DNA from: Dissophora ornata
Lineage: Eukaryota > Mortierellomycota > Mortierellomycetes > Mortierellales > Mortierellaceae
Assembly (NCBI GenBank): GCA_025201705.1
Contig: MU616941.1
Coordinates: 1-30,831, forward strand
DNA: 30,831 bases
Direction of reading: 5' to 3'
Part shown: in pieces, positions 1 to 12,163 of the stretch
How positions within the stretch are numbered: the first letter of the stretch is position 1
Layout: every line of letters begins with the position of its first letter
Made by a program: the position numbers and the translations under genes
Notes under the pieces: generated by a model
The model's database searches: none
The model's input: the letters and a program-made list of their open reading frames with translations, nothing else
What the model was told of the DNA's origin: nothing

Positions 1-698
1 AAAAAAAAAAGCACTCCTGGGGTTGCAGGGCAATAATGCAAGAAAACAAGGACAGGGAGGGCATCCCTTTATTTGCCTGCAAAGCTGGACAAAGCAAGGA
101 GCTGACAACACTTGCTCGACAAAAAAAAAAGATTCCTGCCCCTCATCTCCACCCTTTATAACATCTTTTCCTTATCTTTCGCCATTTGCAGCCATCGTCT
201 TGTGACACCTTCACAAACTGAGCACAAGCTCGTTTTCTATCTCTAGTCTATGGCAGTCTGATATGCGATATGCTACGTGAGGAAGGCCTTGTAGAGGACA
301 GAGACACAGGTGGGCACACGACCATCAGTATTCATGTGTTTGCAGAGAACCAAACACTCCTTGCTCCTCCCGCCCATGGTCTTACCCTTTGCCCCCTTTC
401 GCTTCCCTCTCTCTCCACTCTGAGGGCCTGGCCATCGAGAAAGTTGACGTTTCCTCCACTCGATTGCTCGGCAAACACCCGTCTTTTTATCTCCAATTTC
501 CCTTATCTCTCGCTCTCTTCTTCCTTCTTTTTTCTTTGTTCTCTCCAACTACCCTCTTTCTCCACAACTCGAGTCTGACCCCCCCTTCCGTACTGTACCT
601 GGTTCCGTTATCTTTGATACTCACCGCTGCAAACACGCACACGATCAAATCTTATCAAGTCATCCACAGCCAATCCTAGCCAGAAACAAACAGTCATC
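1..698. other. Upstream intergenic region, CT-rich
   Basis: I see no convincing gene here. An ATG-started open frame at 270-578 (102 residues) runs through a pyrimidine-rich tract (about 380-560) and yields Leu/Ser/Phe-rich low-complexity protein, so it is probably fortuitous. CT-rich stretches followed by a short CA-rich leader are the usual look of promoters and 5' UTRs in this window, so the right half probably carries the promoter and leader of the gene at 699. No clear TATA box was found. Confidence 0.5.
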
Positions 699-980
699 AT
701 GTCGTCCATCCTGAACGTGCTCCGCTCGGCCCCAACGCCTACCCGTCACTTCACGTCCCTGCAGATTGTCTCCTCTGGCAGGTCCCAATCCTCGGCGTTT
801 AACCCTGAGCACCACCCCATTGTACTTCAGCAGCTGGTCGATTCTCTTGCCCCAAGCTCCTTCGTGACTGCGTCGTCGACCGAGGCCAATGCCGCAAGCA
901 ATGCCGTCAAGGATTCGCTCTCAGGCAAGACCCCTAGTGCCGGTACCAGCCAGGCATCTGGAAGTCAAGCCGCGCACTAG
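699..980 (+). CDS. Small protein with mitochondrial-type presequence, function unknown
   Basis: This is an uninterrupted frame of 93 codons from an ATG in good context (tcatcATGtcg) to TAG. I do not recognise a family. The first ~30 residues hold arginines but no acidic residues, and include the stretch TPTRHFTSLQ, which resembles the RHFTS/RRFSTS elements common in fungal mitochondrial targeting presequences. The middle has an amphipathic segment (HHPIVLQQLVDSLAPSSF, about residues 47-64). The C-terminal third is Ser/Ala/Thr/Gly-rich and probably disordered. There is no membrane helix. A mitochondrial location is inferred from composition only. Codon choice (many C-ending codons) is like the real genes nearby, which supports coding. 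A possible polyadenylation signal AATAAA lies at 1312-1317. It could also be the first exon of a longer gene, but the frame stops cleanly at TAG. Confidence 0.6.
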   Translation: MSSILNVLRSAPTPTRHFTSLQIVSSGRSQSSAFNPEHHPIVLQQLVDSLAPSSFVTASSTEANAASNAVKDSLSGKTPSAGTSQASGSQAAH

Positions 981-2080
981 GAAAAAAAAAACACGATAAC
1001 AAAGAAGAAAGCAATGTGACTGGAAGAAAGGATGGGCAAAGGCACCACCTATTCTCTTTTTTTCCTGTTTTATTTTCCGTCGGTTCAAACCTTCGAAAAC
1101 TTTCTCTTTTCAATTTTTGTAACATAGCCTTCCTTCCTTTCTCCCTTTCTCCACACCCTGTATAAATTATCGTTGGCAAAAGAAAAAAAAAACCTCCCCC
1201 TCCCCCCCCCTCCTCTTGATTCTGTTCAGTCGCACTGCCCATCATTCGGGACAATGTTTATAAATTATATTTGTCGCCAGTTTCAGTCGCGACATCCTTG
1301 TAAGTAAGCCCAATAAAAACAGAAAGAAAACTTGCGGATTGCGTTAGTGTCAGAGCTGGGTGGACTACGACTGCATCTCCACTTGTCGAAAGACACAAAA
1401 AGAATCCCCTGACAACTGGGAAGGTCAAACAAGTATCTTTTGCTTGTCAATTCAAGCGTCACTGGGCAAACACTCGCTTCTTCCCTATTCATCAATGCAA
1501 CAACAAAATCTCGGCGGAGAGAGAATGCACCATGGGAGAGCTGGAATTGCGATTGGATGTACGTTTCCTTTCTATCCAGCCCCTCGTTTTGTTATTCAAG
1601 AGCTGTGCTTTTCACGCCACTCCTTTGTCGCGCCAAGCCAAACGTCTTGTCCAACTGGGTGGCTCGATAATCAGTGCTTCAAAGCTAGCAAAAAAAAGGT
1701 CAGCGGAATGCATGGTGGACTCCACGTATTCTCTCGCACAATAAAGAAAGCCGTCGTCCATTGATGATACATATTAATATAATCGGGGGTTAGATCTGTC
1801 TCTCACAATAGCTTGACTGATTCTCGGTAGAATCTTGCACTTTGTACTATTTCTGTCACACCCATTCACCCACACACATTCCCATGATCTTCATCGGCTT
1901 GCATGCTTCATTCATTTCACAGAACAACAGCATCGTTAGCAGGATTTAACAAAAAGCAAAAACAACGAGTTCTCTTTTTAAAAAATAACGAAACAGCGCA
2001 CAGGCGAGGCGTGAAAGGAAGGAAGGAAGGAAGGATTCCGTTCAGATAATCAGCTCGTCCAACCTGTCTCTCTGCCTGAC
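981..2080. other. Intergenic region, no gene recognised
   Basis: The 3' flank of the small gene contains A- and T-rich tracts and a possible poly(A) signal at 1312-1317. Open frames around 1360-1764 lack convincing protein character. A short ATG frame at 1532 runs nine codons to a donor-like GTACGT, but no matching downstream exon could be found. A GGAA tetranucleotide run lies at about 2016-2034, just upstream of the LRR gene. The right half presumably holds that gene's promoter; no TATA box is evident. Confidence 0.5.
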
Positions 2081-5000
2081 ATGAACAATGATGACCACTG
2101 CCACAAGCACAAGCACAACTGCCACAAGCAATTCTCCTCGACCGCACAGCCACCACAATGGCCCCTGACACAGCCACAGTCAATGACCCTGTCCCTCACT
2201 TCCGTTGATGAGAACATGGCACATGCCAGAAAAACATCCACCCGGATGGCACTTATCCCAAAGACCGTCGATTTCGAGGATGGTGTGCAGAAGCAGCCCA
2301 ATGGCCTCGGTCCGTTCTCTCCTCCTCCGGAAGAAGTATCGGCAACACTCTCCTCGTATAGCAGTAGTGCGAACAGGAATGACTGGAGCTCTTCTATGTA
2401 AGCAGCCTTGCATTTTACTTTTGTTCTTGCTCTGTCGTTTCTGTCGACTATTGGGCACAGGTCAAACGATGCTCTATGCCTTATAAATATCGACCTATCT
2501 GCTTCTTCCTTTCTGTTAATCAATTTCTCATTACCGCTTCTCTCTCCTACTCCCATTCGTATTTCATTTCTAAAAAAAAAAAAAAACGTGCAGGTTCAAC
2601 AACACCACCATGATGGAGCTCGTCGACCTGAAGCAATCACAGATAGACCAATCGAAAAGAAGTCGTTCTCAGCAGTATGACCACATCCTCCATGACCCGC
2701 GCTATAGTAATGGCTATAGTCATCATACTCAAGGTCACCATCGTCATCCTGACAAGGCGGGAGCAGCTCGGACGGACAACACTGATAAAGCCGTGGAGGA
2801 TCTTCATCTCGCTTTCTCTGGCTCGAGCCTGGGGCAACAACGACAGCAGCAGCAGCATAACCTAGGAATCTATTCTCCAATATCTTCCCCTATTCCTGCC
2901 ATTACAGCGCCAGAGATCAGCACGAAGCGTCTGGAACGGATACGGGCGTCCGTACAATCGTTTTTGAATCACCGCCATTCAGTACACGAACACACAGTTC
3001 CACGACTCTTTATCGTCCTGCCAGACGATGATGCTCATTGTAATGACAATCCTGGCGACGAGTACGCAAACGACACCACGACATCCGATACTGCAAAGTC
3101 AGCGACCACAGTGGCAACACATCTCAGATATCGACTTTATTTTCTATGCGAATGTAGTTCGAGTTTCACGCTCCCGTTGGGTAGTGGACTAAACCACCTG
3201 CATATTGCAAAGCATCGAGGATACGAGATCGATCCAGGACAGGAGGAGGATTTTTTTGAGCTGTATGGTGGGATGGTGTTGACATTGTTGTATTTCTTGA
3301 AGTACGGGCACGAGAACCCTGGCGCGGCTGGAGAGGGCGGCTCTTCTGAGGCGTCGTCGCAAGTCTGTACAGAGGCGCAGATTCCATTGCAGAGTTCGAG
3401 TCAAGGATCAGAACGCCAGCAGCAGCAACAACAGCAAATCGGGCAAGGGTTCAAGGACACGAACTTGAAGAGAGTACAAAAAGTCTCGAGTTTGCGACGG
3501 TCAGATTTGCCGGATGCGATTGCGAAGGACGTAGATGCAAAGTTTGACAAGATGATCGAATACCTCGAAGGATCGCGAACGGCAGCTGTGGCAGGAACAA
3601 TTTCGGAAGCAAGAGATTATTCTGGTGAGCAAGGCACGTCGGGACACAAGGAGCATATACCCAGTGGCGACGACGACGATGACAGCAATGAAAAGGAAGA
3701 GGCGCTAGAGGGTCTTACCAGCTTATCGGACCTACACCACCTCTATTCCTTCCTCGGTCTCGCAAACCTCCACAACCGCATCCAATCCGGCCAGCTTGGC
3801 AACCTCTACCGCGTCAGCAACACTCGAGGTCAAGTCAGCTGGATCTGTTTATACCATTACCGCTGGACATTTCTGGAACGCAACATTGATGAGTTTGAAC
3901 GCTGGGTGGTCACCCGCCGAGGTGTCTTTGACAAACAGTCCGGTTCTGTCGCTCTCACCCTTTTCTCGCGCGCACAAACTCGCACCTTCTGTTCCTGGAT
4001 CACCAACAAAGTTGCACCCTCACTCGTGGAGGTTCATATCAAACTCGGTTGGAAATTTGGGAAGAAGGATCTCTGGAGATTGGCAGAAGCTCTAGCGAGC
4101 TCGACAGTGACCGTGCTCTCACTGGACGGATGCTCCCATACAGAGGACTCGAGTTGCAAGATGCTGCATAAGAAATACAATCCAATCTTACATCTGCTCA
4201 CTCAGGGGCAACTGCATTCGTTAGAGTTGTCGAGGTTCCCTTCTTTCTTTGCAAGGTTGTCGACAAAGACCGTCAAGGCAATGTCGCTGCGACGACTGGA
4301 ATTCGGACGGGGCATGGAAGTCAGTGCGAAGGATCGCTCAACATTTAGTCACTTTCTCAATTCCTGCTCCTCTTTGCAAGAACTAATCCTCCCAGGCCTC
4401 AACGTCTCGGGCCTGCAGACGCAGGCGATTTTGATGGGGATACATACCAAGACCTCGGCCCCATCCTCACTTTTGACCCTGGACCTGTCGAACAGTCAAC
4501 TCGACGACGGAGCGGCGATCATTCTGGCGCAAGGATTGTACAGCACCAATATCTGTCATTTGGATCTTTCAAAGAATGAACGCTTGAGCGATATGGGGGC
4601 CGCGAGGGTCATTCGAGCGATCGGACCACGGTTAGCGAGTTTGAAGATGGCCCAGACAGGGTTCGGGGATTTGGCAGCGGCGGCGTTGGCGAAGAGCATG
4701 GACGGGATTTCATTCAAGAAGACACTAAGGGATCAATTGCAACTTCAGCAGCGCCTGGATGTTGTGGCCATTGCGGCGGGTTATCGTCCTGGACTCCGTA
4801 TCACTTCCGACTACCCACTGCATGCTAACGTTATTGGCGGTCAACCGGACAGGGCCACGTCATCGCAGCCTAGGGCAGTGCCAGAGAAGACATATTCGAT
4901 GGGACATTTAGTCTATCTGGACATCGAGGACAACCACTGCACGGTACAGGGATTTATCGCCTTGGCAAAAGTGAAGTCGCAGCGCCATCTTGTGTATTTG

Positions 5001-6911
5001 AATCTCTCGGGGTGTAAGGAGCTACAGGATAATGAGTGTGCACTGATCTTAGAAAAGATGGCGAGTCCAGCAATGATGACGCTCCGGTTGGCCCGGACTG
5101 GATTCAGTAACCAATCTGCCAAATCGTTGGCACGAGCGCTTTTGGAACATCACCAGTCGCCAAGAAGCAGTCGTGGCAATGGTGGACGAGGAAGAGCTAG
5201 GGAGCCTTGTCAACTCGAAGAGCTAGATCTTCAAGGTTGTGCGATTGGACCAGAGGGGCTTTCGGCGTTATGCGATGCAATGGTTCAGGTACAGGCATCT
5301 TCATGCCTGAAAATCATGGATCTGGGGCATTGCGGGTACCTGAATGACCAAGTAGTGCAAAAGTTGTTGAGAGTTCTGGTTGTACCAAACGGCACAACTT
5401 GGATCCCCGCGGCGGCAGCGTCAAAGAGATATTCTCGAGTAGACAAGGGTTTATACCCACTAGTGGCAAGCACGACCCTGGGCAAAATGCGGCAGGATAC
5501 TCTGGAAGATGAGCCAGCACCGGGAAGACAGTCAAGCGGAGCCTCTCTTACTCGGTCGGATTCCGATCCAACTCCTCGATCTAGCAGAGTTGTGCTTGAT
5601 GGCGAGGACCCCTCTGTACTACTTAGTGATCACCATCATCCAGACCAAGTCTACCAGATGCCGCCAAGGATCCTTCTGGCACCAAAAAAAGGGTTCTTCA
5701 CTAACCTACGACAACTTGATCTTAAGAGCACTCGAATGGGGAACGGATCTGCCTGGCTTTTGGCTCAGGCGCTCGTACAGCCATGGTCCATGCTCGAGTC
5801 CCTCACAATTATCGAGCCCGCTGTGATGACTGTCCAGGGCATGTGTTGGATCATGGATTCTCTCTGTGAGAACACGACTGTCCAGGAATTCGGAATCGGC
5901 AAGAGGGATATTCCTTTACAAGTGGACCAGGACCTTTTCGGCACTGGAATCTTGAACTTGATGGAGTTGAATAAGCGGATTCGGTCGTTGACTGCCCTGG
6001 GCGCACCGCTTGGGTCGGTGGCGAAGGGCTTGTTGTCAAACCAGTCGTTGCATTCAGTATACCTGATCAGGTCGAGAGGTCAATTCGAGGATTTGCAGTT
6101 AATGGGGCAAGCGTTGGCGTTCACGCGATCACTTCTCGTTTTTTGGATGGGCGGTTCTGAAAATTCGCTGCTTGGACCTCTACAACAACACCAACGACAT
6201 CAAGAGCAGCAGCAGCACGAGAACATGTATCGGGATTTCCACTTAATACACACTCAAGAGAATCAGCCAGCGCCGTTGCAGCGACAGAACCGCCATCCTC
6301 ATCAACCGCTACTATCACGGCCACGGACTCGATCTCTGTCGAAGAATATCAGTTCTGTTCTTAGGACATGGCAATCAAAGATAGGTGAAGCCAGAAGCAA
6401 GCAACCCTCACCATCAGGGGATGGCACTGGACCAGATGCAGCCCAGCCTCGTTCATCGCGTGCTATGCAAAACACAACGTCGGTTGGAGTCAACATCACG
6501 AATAGAAGAGCGACGACGTCAGCCACGTCTACTACTAGTAGTGGTGATGCCTTTGGGTTCTGGACGCAACATCCAATCATTGAAGGTGTGCGACGGAACC
6601 ATAGTCTGATCAAGGTGACACTTGACAGTACGACATCATTGCCGATAGTGACTTCTGGAATTCAACCGACCGTTGGAGGGAAGGCAGGAAGGTTCTCGCG
6701 AGACAGCACATGGAGTGCGATGGCTGGTGCACAAGAGTTCTCTCAACAAGAGTTGCGACAGTTCCAGATGCAGCAGCAACAGAGGCTACAGAAGAAGATA
6801 CAGGCGAACAGAAAGCTTCTGAAGGAGCGAGGAAGGGTTGAGTGGGAGGAGTTGAAGTCGCTGGGTTTAGACGACGATATCATCCGCGAGGTGTGCGGCG
6901 ACGCATCGTAG
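2081..6911 (+). CDS. Large RNI-like leucine-rich-repeat protein
   Basis: Two exons, 2081-2397 and 2594-6911, encode 1544 residues. The donor is at 2398 (GTAAGC) and the acceptor GTGCAG ends at 2593; the junction restores an ATG codon and the second exon is open in the same frame before the internal ATG at 2610, which supports the join. Residues 1-215 are His/Gln/Ser-rich. A folded N-terminal region (about 215-345) contains RLFIVLP, YRLYFLCEC, LHIAKHRGYEI and FELYGGMVLTLLYFLKYG, and about 485-530 contains LGNLYRVSNTRGQVSWICLYHYR-like sequence (broken by no stop). From about 670 to 1215 there are repeated LxxLDLxxx(N/C) units of the ribonuclease-inhibitor type, for example LLTLDLSNSQL, ICHLDLSKNERL, LVYLNLSGCKEL, LEELDLQGCAI and LRQLDLKSTRM. 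Poly-Gln runs sit near 380 and 1300 and at the C-terminus. There is no signal peptide or membrane helix, so it is probably cytosolic. From memory, Mortierella genomes hold many paralogs of this layout. The function is unknown; a protein-binding scaffold is likely. Confidence 0.85.
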
Positions 6912-7186
6912 ATACCATTTTCCATATATTTGCAGTAATAGTAATAAGTAATAGCACTAAATTGGTGGCAATGACAAGAACGAGACGTGACTGCCACGCA
7001 TTTTTTTTTTTTTTGTAAACAAAAGCGTTGTGCGGAGGTGTGAAGTGAGGAGCGCAACTTTTTTTTGAAGTGACAGCTGGCTGTCTCTCAACCTTTGCAT
7101 TCACACACCTCCCGTCCCTCCTCCCTCCCTCCACACCTCCATCCCATCACTTGTCCCTTTCTTCACATCACAGAGACAGGCCAACG

Positions 7187-10100
7187 ATGGATGAGCACTT
7201 TGCAAAGATTAGGCAAGTCAGCAGAAGATCACCTTTTTCTTTCTCGTCTTCGACTCTATGTCGCAACAGCCATTGACCGGATATAACCATACTCCACCTC
7301 TCCACTGCCGCTCGGTTCTAATAGGACGCAAATGTCGTCCAAGCTCCCAAACCAGCAAATGCATGCTACGACGCTGCTCGCTGTTGAAGAGGTACATCAC
7401 ACTCTCTGGATGTATAATTCATCAGCGATACGTTATTACTTTCCTCAGGGGAGAAGGCGCAGGCAAACTGACATTCGACAATTAATTGACTTTTCACGGC
7501 ATATAGACCCTGAAGGAACAGGGCGCAGAGATCACACCAACAGCCTACTTTGCCACACTGGTAAGAGATCTCTCTCTCTTGCGAACTTGCATTGAGAGAG
7601 GGGATTTATTCTTTGCTTGATGAAAAAATAAGGGTCTGGCGCTGACAACTAGTTTGTCCCGCTGGAACGCACACTATAGATGTCACTGTTGGACCAGCAG
7701 AAGGACGATCCCGAGGTCGAAGATATGAGAGCTGCCATTCTCAATCTCCTTGCCATCGTTTTCCCAAAGTAAGTGCCTGTTGAGGATTTCTTTGTTGTTC
7801 CTTTTTTTTCCCCCAGATATCGCTCGAAACTAATCAAGGACTCCCTTTCCCCCCAAACCAACAGTGTCCCAGTCAGTGTCCTCAGATCTCAATACACAGC
7901 CACCTTGAGCGTCTTCACGACAATCTTGGCCCTCCAACCACCACCCACTGCCCCCTCTCTGCGCTCACTGATCACCTGCATGGAGCACCTCTTGACCGCT
8001 CAGGATACAGCCACGTGGAGTCACACCACAACCTTGAAGGCACTCCAGACCCTCCTTATTCTCTCACTCGACTCAAGACCCAAGCCAAGGAAACGCGCAC
8101 AGGAGGCTGTCAGAAACATTGTGACCCGCCCACCACTGATGATGTTGGTTCACCCAGGAATGAAGGTTGTTGTTCAGACGACATTGCAGGTCTTGAAGGA
8201 GTCTGGTAATGGTGTTGTGAGCGCGGCTGGATCCAAGGACAAGGATAACGCGACGCAGATGATTCTGCAAACGCTGCAGCTCATTCGCATGGTTGGAAAG
8301 GCTTGGCCTGTTGAGGTATGGAGCACAAAGTGATCAGCACATATTATAGTTGTTGGTACCTGACCGAGATGAATTTGTTGAAATAACCCGAACCCCCGTT
8401 TTTTTTTTTTACTGTTTTTCCTTTAGCAATTCCTCCCTCTCTGCGATATCCTTCTTCACCTCCCCAAACTCAACAACCCATACCTTACATCCTCTGCTTT
8501 CCAAGTCTTTGAATCCCTTCTCTCAACAAAAGAATCGCCCGATGCTCCATCAGTTGTCCGTCAGGGGGAGACACAGGGCGCAGTCGAGACCATGGATCAG
8601 ATCGCTTCCAGACTCGAAAAGATCACTCAGGTCATGAGCGCAGTGTTGGAGCTCAAGCCTAACACCAACGATGCCACATTGATGCCCCTGTGGTTGGACG
8701 TTGTCCGTGCGGGATTCGTCGAGTCTGCAAGATTGCAAGGAATCATGAAGGCTGCAGGCCATGGTGCTCAAATTCCTCAAGAGTCTACTGTCCCGATTGT
8801 TCAACTGTTCAAGGTCATCTTCCCGAACTTGGACTCGGCTAACCCGGTCTCGGTCCACAACTCGACCGTCGACTGCTTGAAGCAGATCATCAGCCACTGC
8901 ATCACGGATGAGCTGATCGATATTGCGGTACAGGAGATGAAGAAGAACCGTGGACAGTCTGCTGATGGCAAGAAGAAGAAGAGTGTGATTGAGACCATCT
9001 CAACGATCATCAAGGGAGGATTCGACATTCGTTTCCAGAGCTCCTGGTTGGGTATCTTGGATATCTTGAAGACACTGTTCGAGCGTCTTAACCATGCTGC
9101 AAACCCTCTCCTGGTCTCGTTCTTGCCCATTATCGACGAACTTCGCTTCACCCCTGCGTTCACACAAAAGGCTCATTTGGATGTGGTCTTGTCGACTGCG
9201 ATCAGCACAGTCGGACCCCGCATCTTCCTCGACACTCTGCCCCTGAACATTGATAACCCCGAAGAGCGTAAGCGTGGTCGCGCTTGGCTCTTGCCTTTGC
9301 TCAAGAGCTCTGTCACAAACACTGAGCTGGATTACTTCTCAGAGACCTTGATCCCCCTGGCCGACCGTCTCAACCAGAAGGCTCAGGAGTGTACCGAGAA
9401 TGGAATGATGAAGAAGGTCTACGAGACCTTGATCGGACAGGTCTGGAGCCTTGTCAGCGGATTCTGCGATCTGCCCGTCGATATGGAGCGTGCGTTCACC
9501 AAGGAACTTGCTGAGCGATTCAGCAATGTCCTCTACTCTGTTCCCGACCTTCGCCCTGTGATCTGTCAGGCCTTGACCAGCGTGGTTGTCCGAAACCAGG
9601 CGATTGTTGCCAGCGAGGAGAGCGATGAGGTCTTGGAGCGCAAGTACTTGATGAACAAGGAAGAGGCTGCCAACAACATCGCGCTCCTGCAGCAGTATGC
9701 TCGCCCATACCTCATGGTGTTCTTCAACATCTTCCAGGCGACTTTGCCCCAGTTCCGCGGATACCTGTTGGAGGTCATGAGAATGTACCTGAGCATCTCG
9801 ACCCCTAAGGATCTCCAGGAGACCTTCTCGGCAGTCCTTGCTCAGCTCAACACTGCACTCACGACTGTCCAGCCCCCCGTCCAGCAGGGAGATGCTCCAC
9901 CTGTGTCGCACAACCTGATGGATCTTGCAGATATTATGGTGCCCTATGTCGATGGCCCCAGCATGTTCAACCTGTACCAGACCGTCGTCTCGCTGTTCGC
10001 GAATGATGCAGATGCGGCTCTTCAGAAGAAGGCCTACAAGATCGTGAACTCGATGGCAGAGACCGAGACCGGCCGTGCGGTGCTGAAGTCGAACTTGGAG

Positions 10101-11678
10101 GAGCTGATGCGTAACATCCTCGATACCACTGCAGCTGCTACAGCGACCGCCAAGCGTGCCCGACTCTCTTTGATCGGACAGGTGATCTTGCTCCTGGAGC
10201 CCACGGATTTGTACTTTATCCCTTCGATCTTGTCCGAGGTCGTGGTTGCGACCAAGGAGGTGAACGAGAAGACCCGCGATGTGGCCTATGCACTCCTGGT
10301 CGCCATGGGTCACAAGATGAAGGCTGGAGGTGTCATCTCGACCGAGCGTGTTGGCGATATGGAAGGTGCCCCCACCGAGGCCCAGGCGAGCATCTCTGAG
10401 TACTTTACGATGGTTACGGCTGGTTTGGCCGGTACGACCCCACACATGGTCTCGGCTGCCATTACTTCTCTCTCCAGACTCTTGTTCGAGTTCCACACGG
10501 ATCTTGAGCCTTCCATGGTCTCGGAGATGATTGGAACGATGCACCTGTTTGTCAACTCGTCCAACCGCGAGATCGTCAAGTCGGCATTGGGTTTCATCAA
10601 GGTCACGACTGTCAGTCTTGAGGTCGAGGTTGTTCGTCCTCACTTGAAGGAGATTGTGGGTGGCATGATCCGTTGGTCGCATGAGCATAAGGGCCATTTC
10701 AAGGTCAAGGTCCGTCATATCCTTGAGAGACTTGTCCGTCGTTTCGGTTATGACGACGTGGTCGAGTTTGTACCCGAAGCCGACAAGAAGCTGTTGATCA
10801 ACATCAAGAAGCGTCGTGAGCGTGCTAAGCGTAACAAGAAGAACGGCTCCAGCGGCATGGATATGGATGGTGACGAAGAAGAGGAGGATGCTGAGGAGAA
10901 TTCCTCAAAGAAGTCGAACAAGCCATTGTACATGCAGACGACGTTCGGAAGCGCTTATGAGGATGCGTTGTACGGCAGTGAGAGTGATCTCAGCGACGAT
11001 GATGAGGAGGGGGACCACGAAGGCTCTGGCAACAAGGCGGCACAGAAGAAGTCCAACAAGAAGAAGCAGGGAGCCGATGCGTGGATCAAGGAGGATGGTG
11101 ATACCCCATTGGATTTCCTGGACCGGACTGTGGTCTCGCGGGTGACAGCCTCTCATCCCTCGACACAGACGGCCCGCAAGATCAAGGATCTCGCCTCGGG
11201 CTTCAAGACCTCGTCCGATGGCAAGCTTGTCATTGACGAGAGCAGCGATTCTGATAATGCTGAGGAGGCAGAAGAGATTGATCAAGAGACTATGGAGTTG
11301 GATCAGGCTGAGAACAACTACTTGGAATCGTTGAAGTCTGTGGACGGATTCACGCGCGGTCAGGGCGGAAAAATCAAGTTCAACAAGACGAACAAGCGCG
11401 GTGTGCTTGGAAAGGATGAGGATACGGAGATGGAGCAGGCTGGTGGACCAGGACCGATCAGATCAAAGGGTGGTAGGGACCAAAGAACGACGAAGGTGTT
11501 GGGACAAGAGTTCAAGGCGAAGAAGGCAGGCGGAGATGTGAAGAAGAAGGGTCGTGTGGATCCTTATGCGTACGTGCCATTGACGTCGTTGAGAAAGGGT
11601 GCGAAGGAAGGATTGAGTCTGACGAACAGGAGCAAGGCTGAGAAGCGCAAGCAAGGAAAGCCTGGTCGTCGTTCATAA
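7187..11678 (+). CDS. RRP12: RRP12-like HEAT-repeat ribosome biogenesis factor
   Basis: Six exons, 7187-7212, 7325-7391, 7507-7560, 7680-7768, 7865-8315 and 8427-11678, encode 1312 residues, close to the length of yeast (about 1228) and human (about 1297) RRP12. Rrp12 is a karyopherin-like HEAT-repeat protein needed for export of pre-40S and pre-60S particles and for 18S rRNA maturation. The N-terminus reads MDEHFAKIRTQMSSKLPNQQ, matching the family's AKIRSQ...SKLxNQ start, which fixes the first exon of only 26 nt. Helical HEAT/NUC173-type repeats fill residues about 30-1020. The tail (about 1023-1312) is basic then acidic (KKRRERAKRNKK, DGDEEEEDAEE) and ends in VDPYAYVPL plus a Lys/Arg-rich stretch, as in the family. 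Intron 1 begins with GC, not GT. The gene starts only 275 nt after the LRR gene. The last large exon uses strongly C/G-ending codons, suggesting high expression. Confidence 0.95.
7213..7324 (+). other. GC-AG intron 1 of RRP12
   Basis: The donor AG|GCAAGT matches the strong consensus of GC-AG introns, and the acceptor is TTCTAATAG. Splicing joins ...AKI-R to TQMSSKLPNQQ, restoring the conserved start of RRP12 with a split AG|G arginine codon. There is no GT near the required position; reading straight through leaves the RRP12 frame and stops within 29 codons. Confidence 0.8.
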
Positions 11679-12163
11679 GCGGGAGAGGGAGAAAAGCTGT
11701 TTAGCTGAACACTTTTTTTTGGTTTTTTTGATATCACTTTTCATTCATTTGGCTATTTCACAGCACTCACTCCACGCACACGCACAAACACAAACACACA
11801 CAAACGCATCCATCTTTTAATACACGTTTTTTATATATATATCTTTGCATCCTATTAAAAGCATTTCTCGCCAAAGGCTTCGTCTTGTTTTTGCCTGGTG
11901 CAAAGCGAGTTTCCTTTTCGCGACGCGTCTCGGGAAAAACAACAAAGCCACGCAATTTAACTAAAAAGTTGCCACGCGTGTGCAACTTGAACTCATCTCT
12001 TCCAAGCGTGTTGAATAGTCCATTAACAAAAAACAATAACCGCTCTTAAAATCAGGAAGCTACCTTGGGACGATTAGAGCATTTGTCCAGGAACAATCGA
12101 TTGCCGCCTTCACTGCTAATACTAGAACTCATTCAATTCATTTGCTTCCAACCTTGAAACACA
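11679..12163. other. Intergenic region between RRP12 and DUO1
   Basis: This holds the RRP12 3' flank (T-rich, then a CA-rich run at about 11765-11810 and TATATATATA-like sequence near 11832) and the DUO1 promoter and leader. No coding potential or RNA gene was recognised. Confidence 0.6.

Noticed and set aside
270..578. 102-codon ATG frame near the left edge
   Set aside because: It runs through a CT-rich tract giving Leu/Ser/Phe-rich low-complexity sequence on one strand; no family resemblance and the position fits a promoter.
1532..1744. Possible exon MGELELRLD followed by a GTACGT donor
   Set aside because: No downstream exon keeps a plausible protein frame, and the rest of the frame has no recognisable character.
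9339..10718. 459-codon frame on the minus strand inside RRP12
   Set aside because: It is a shadow of the highly C/G-ending codon use of RRP12; the protein is His/Asp/Arg/Leu-biased as expected from antisense reading.
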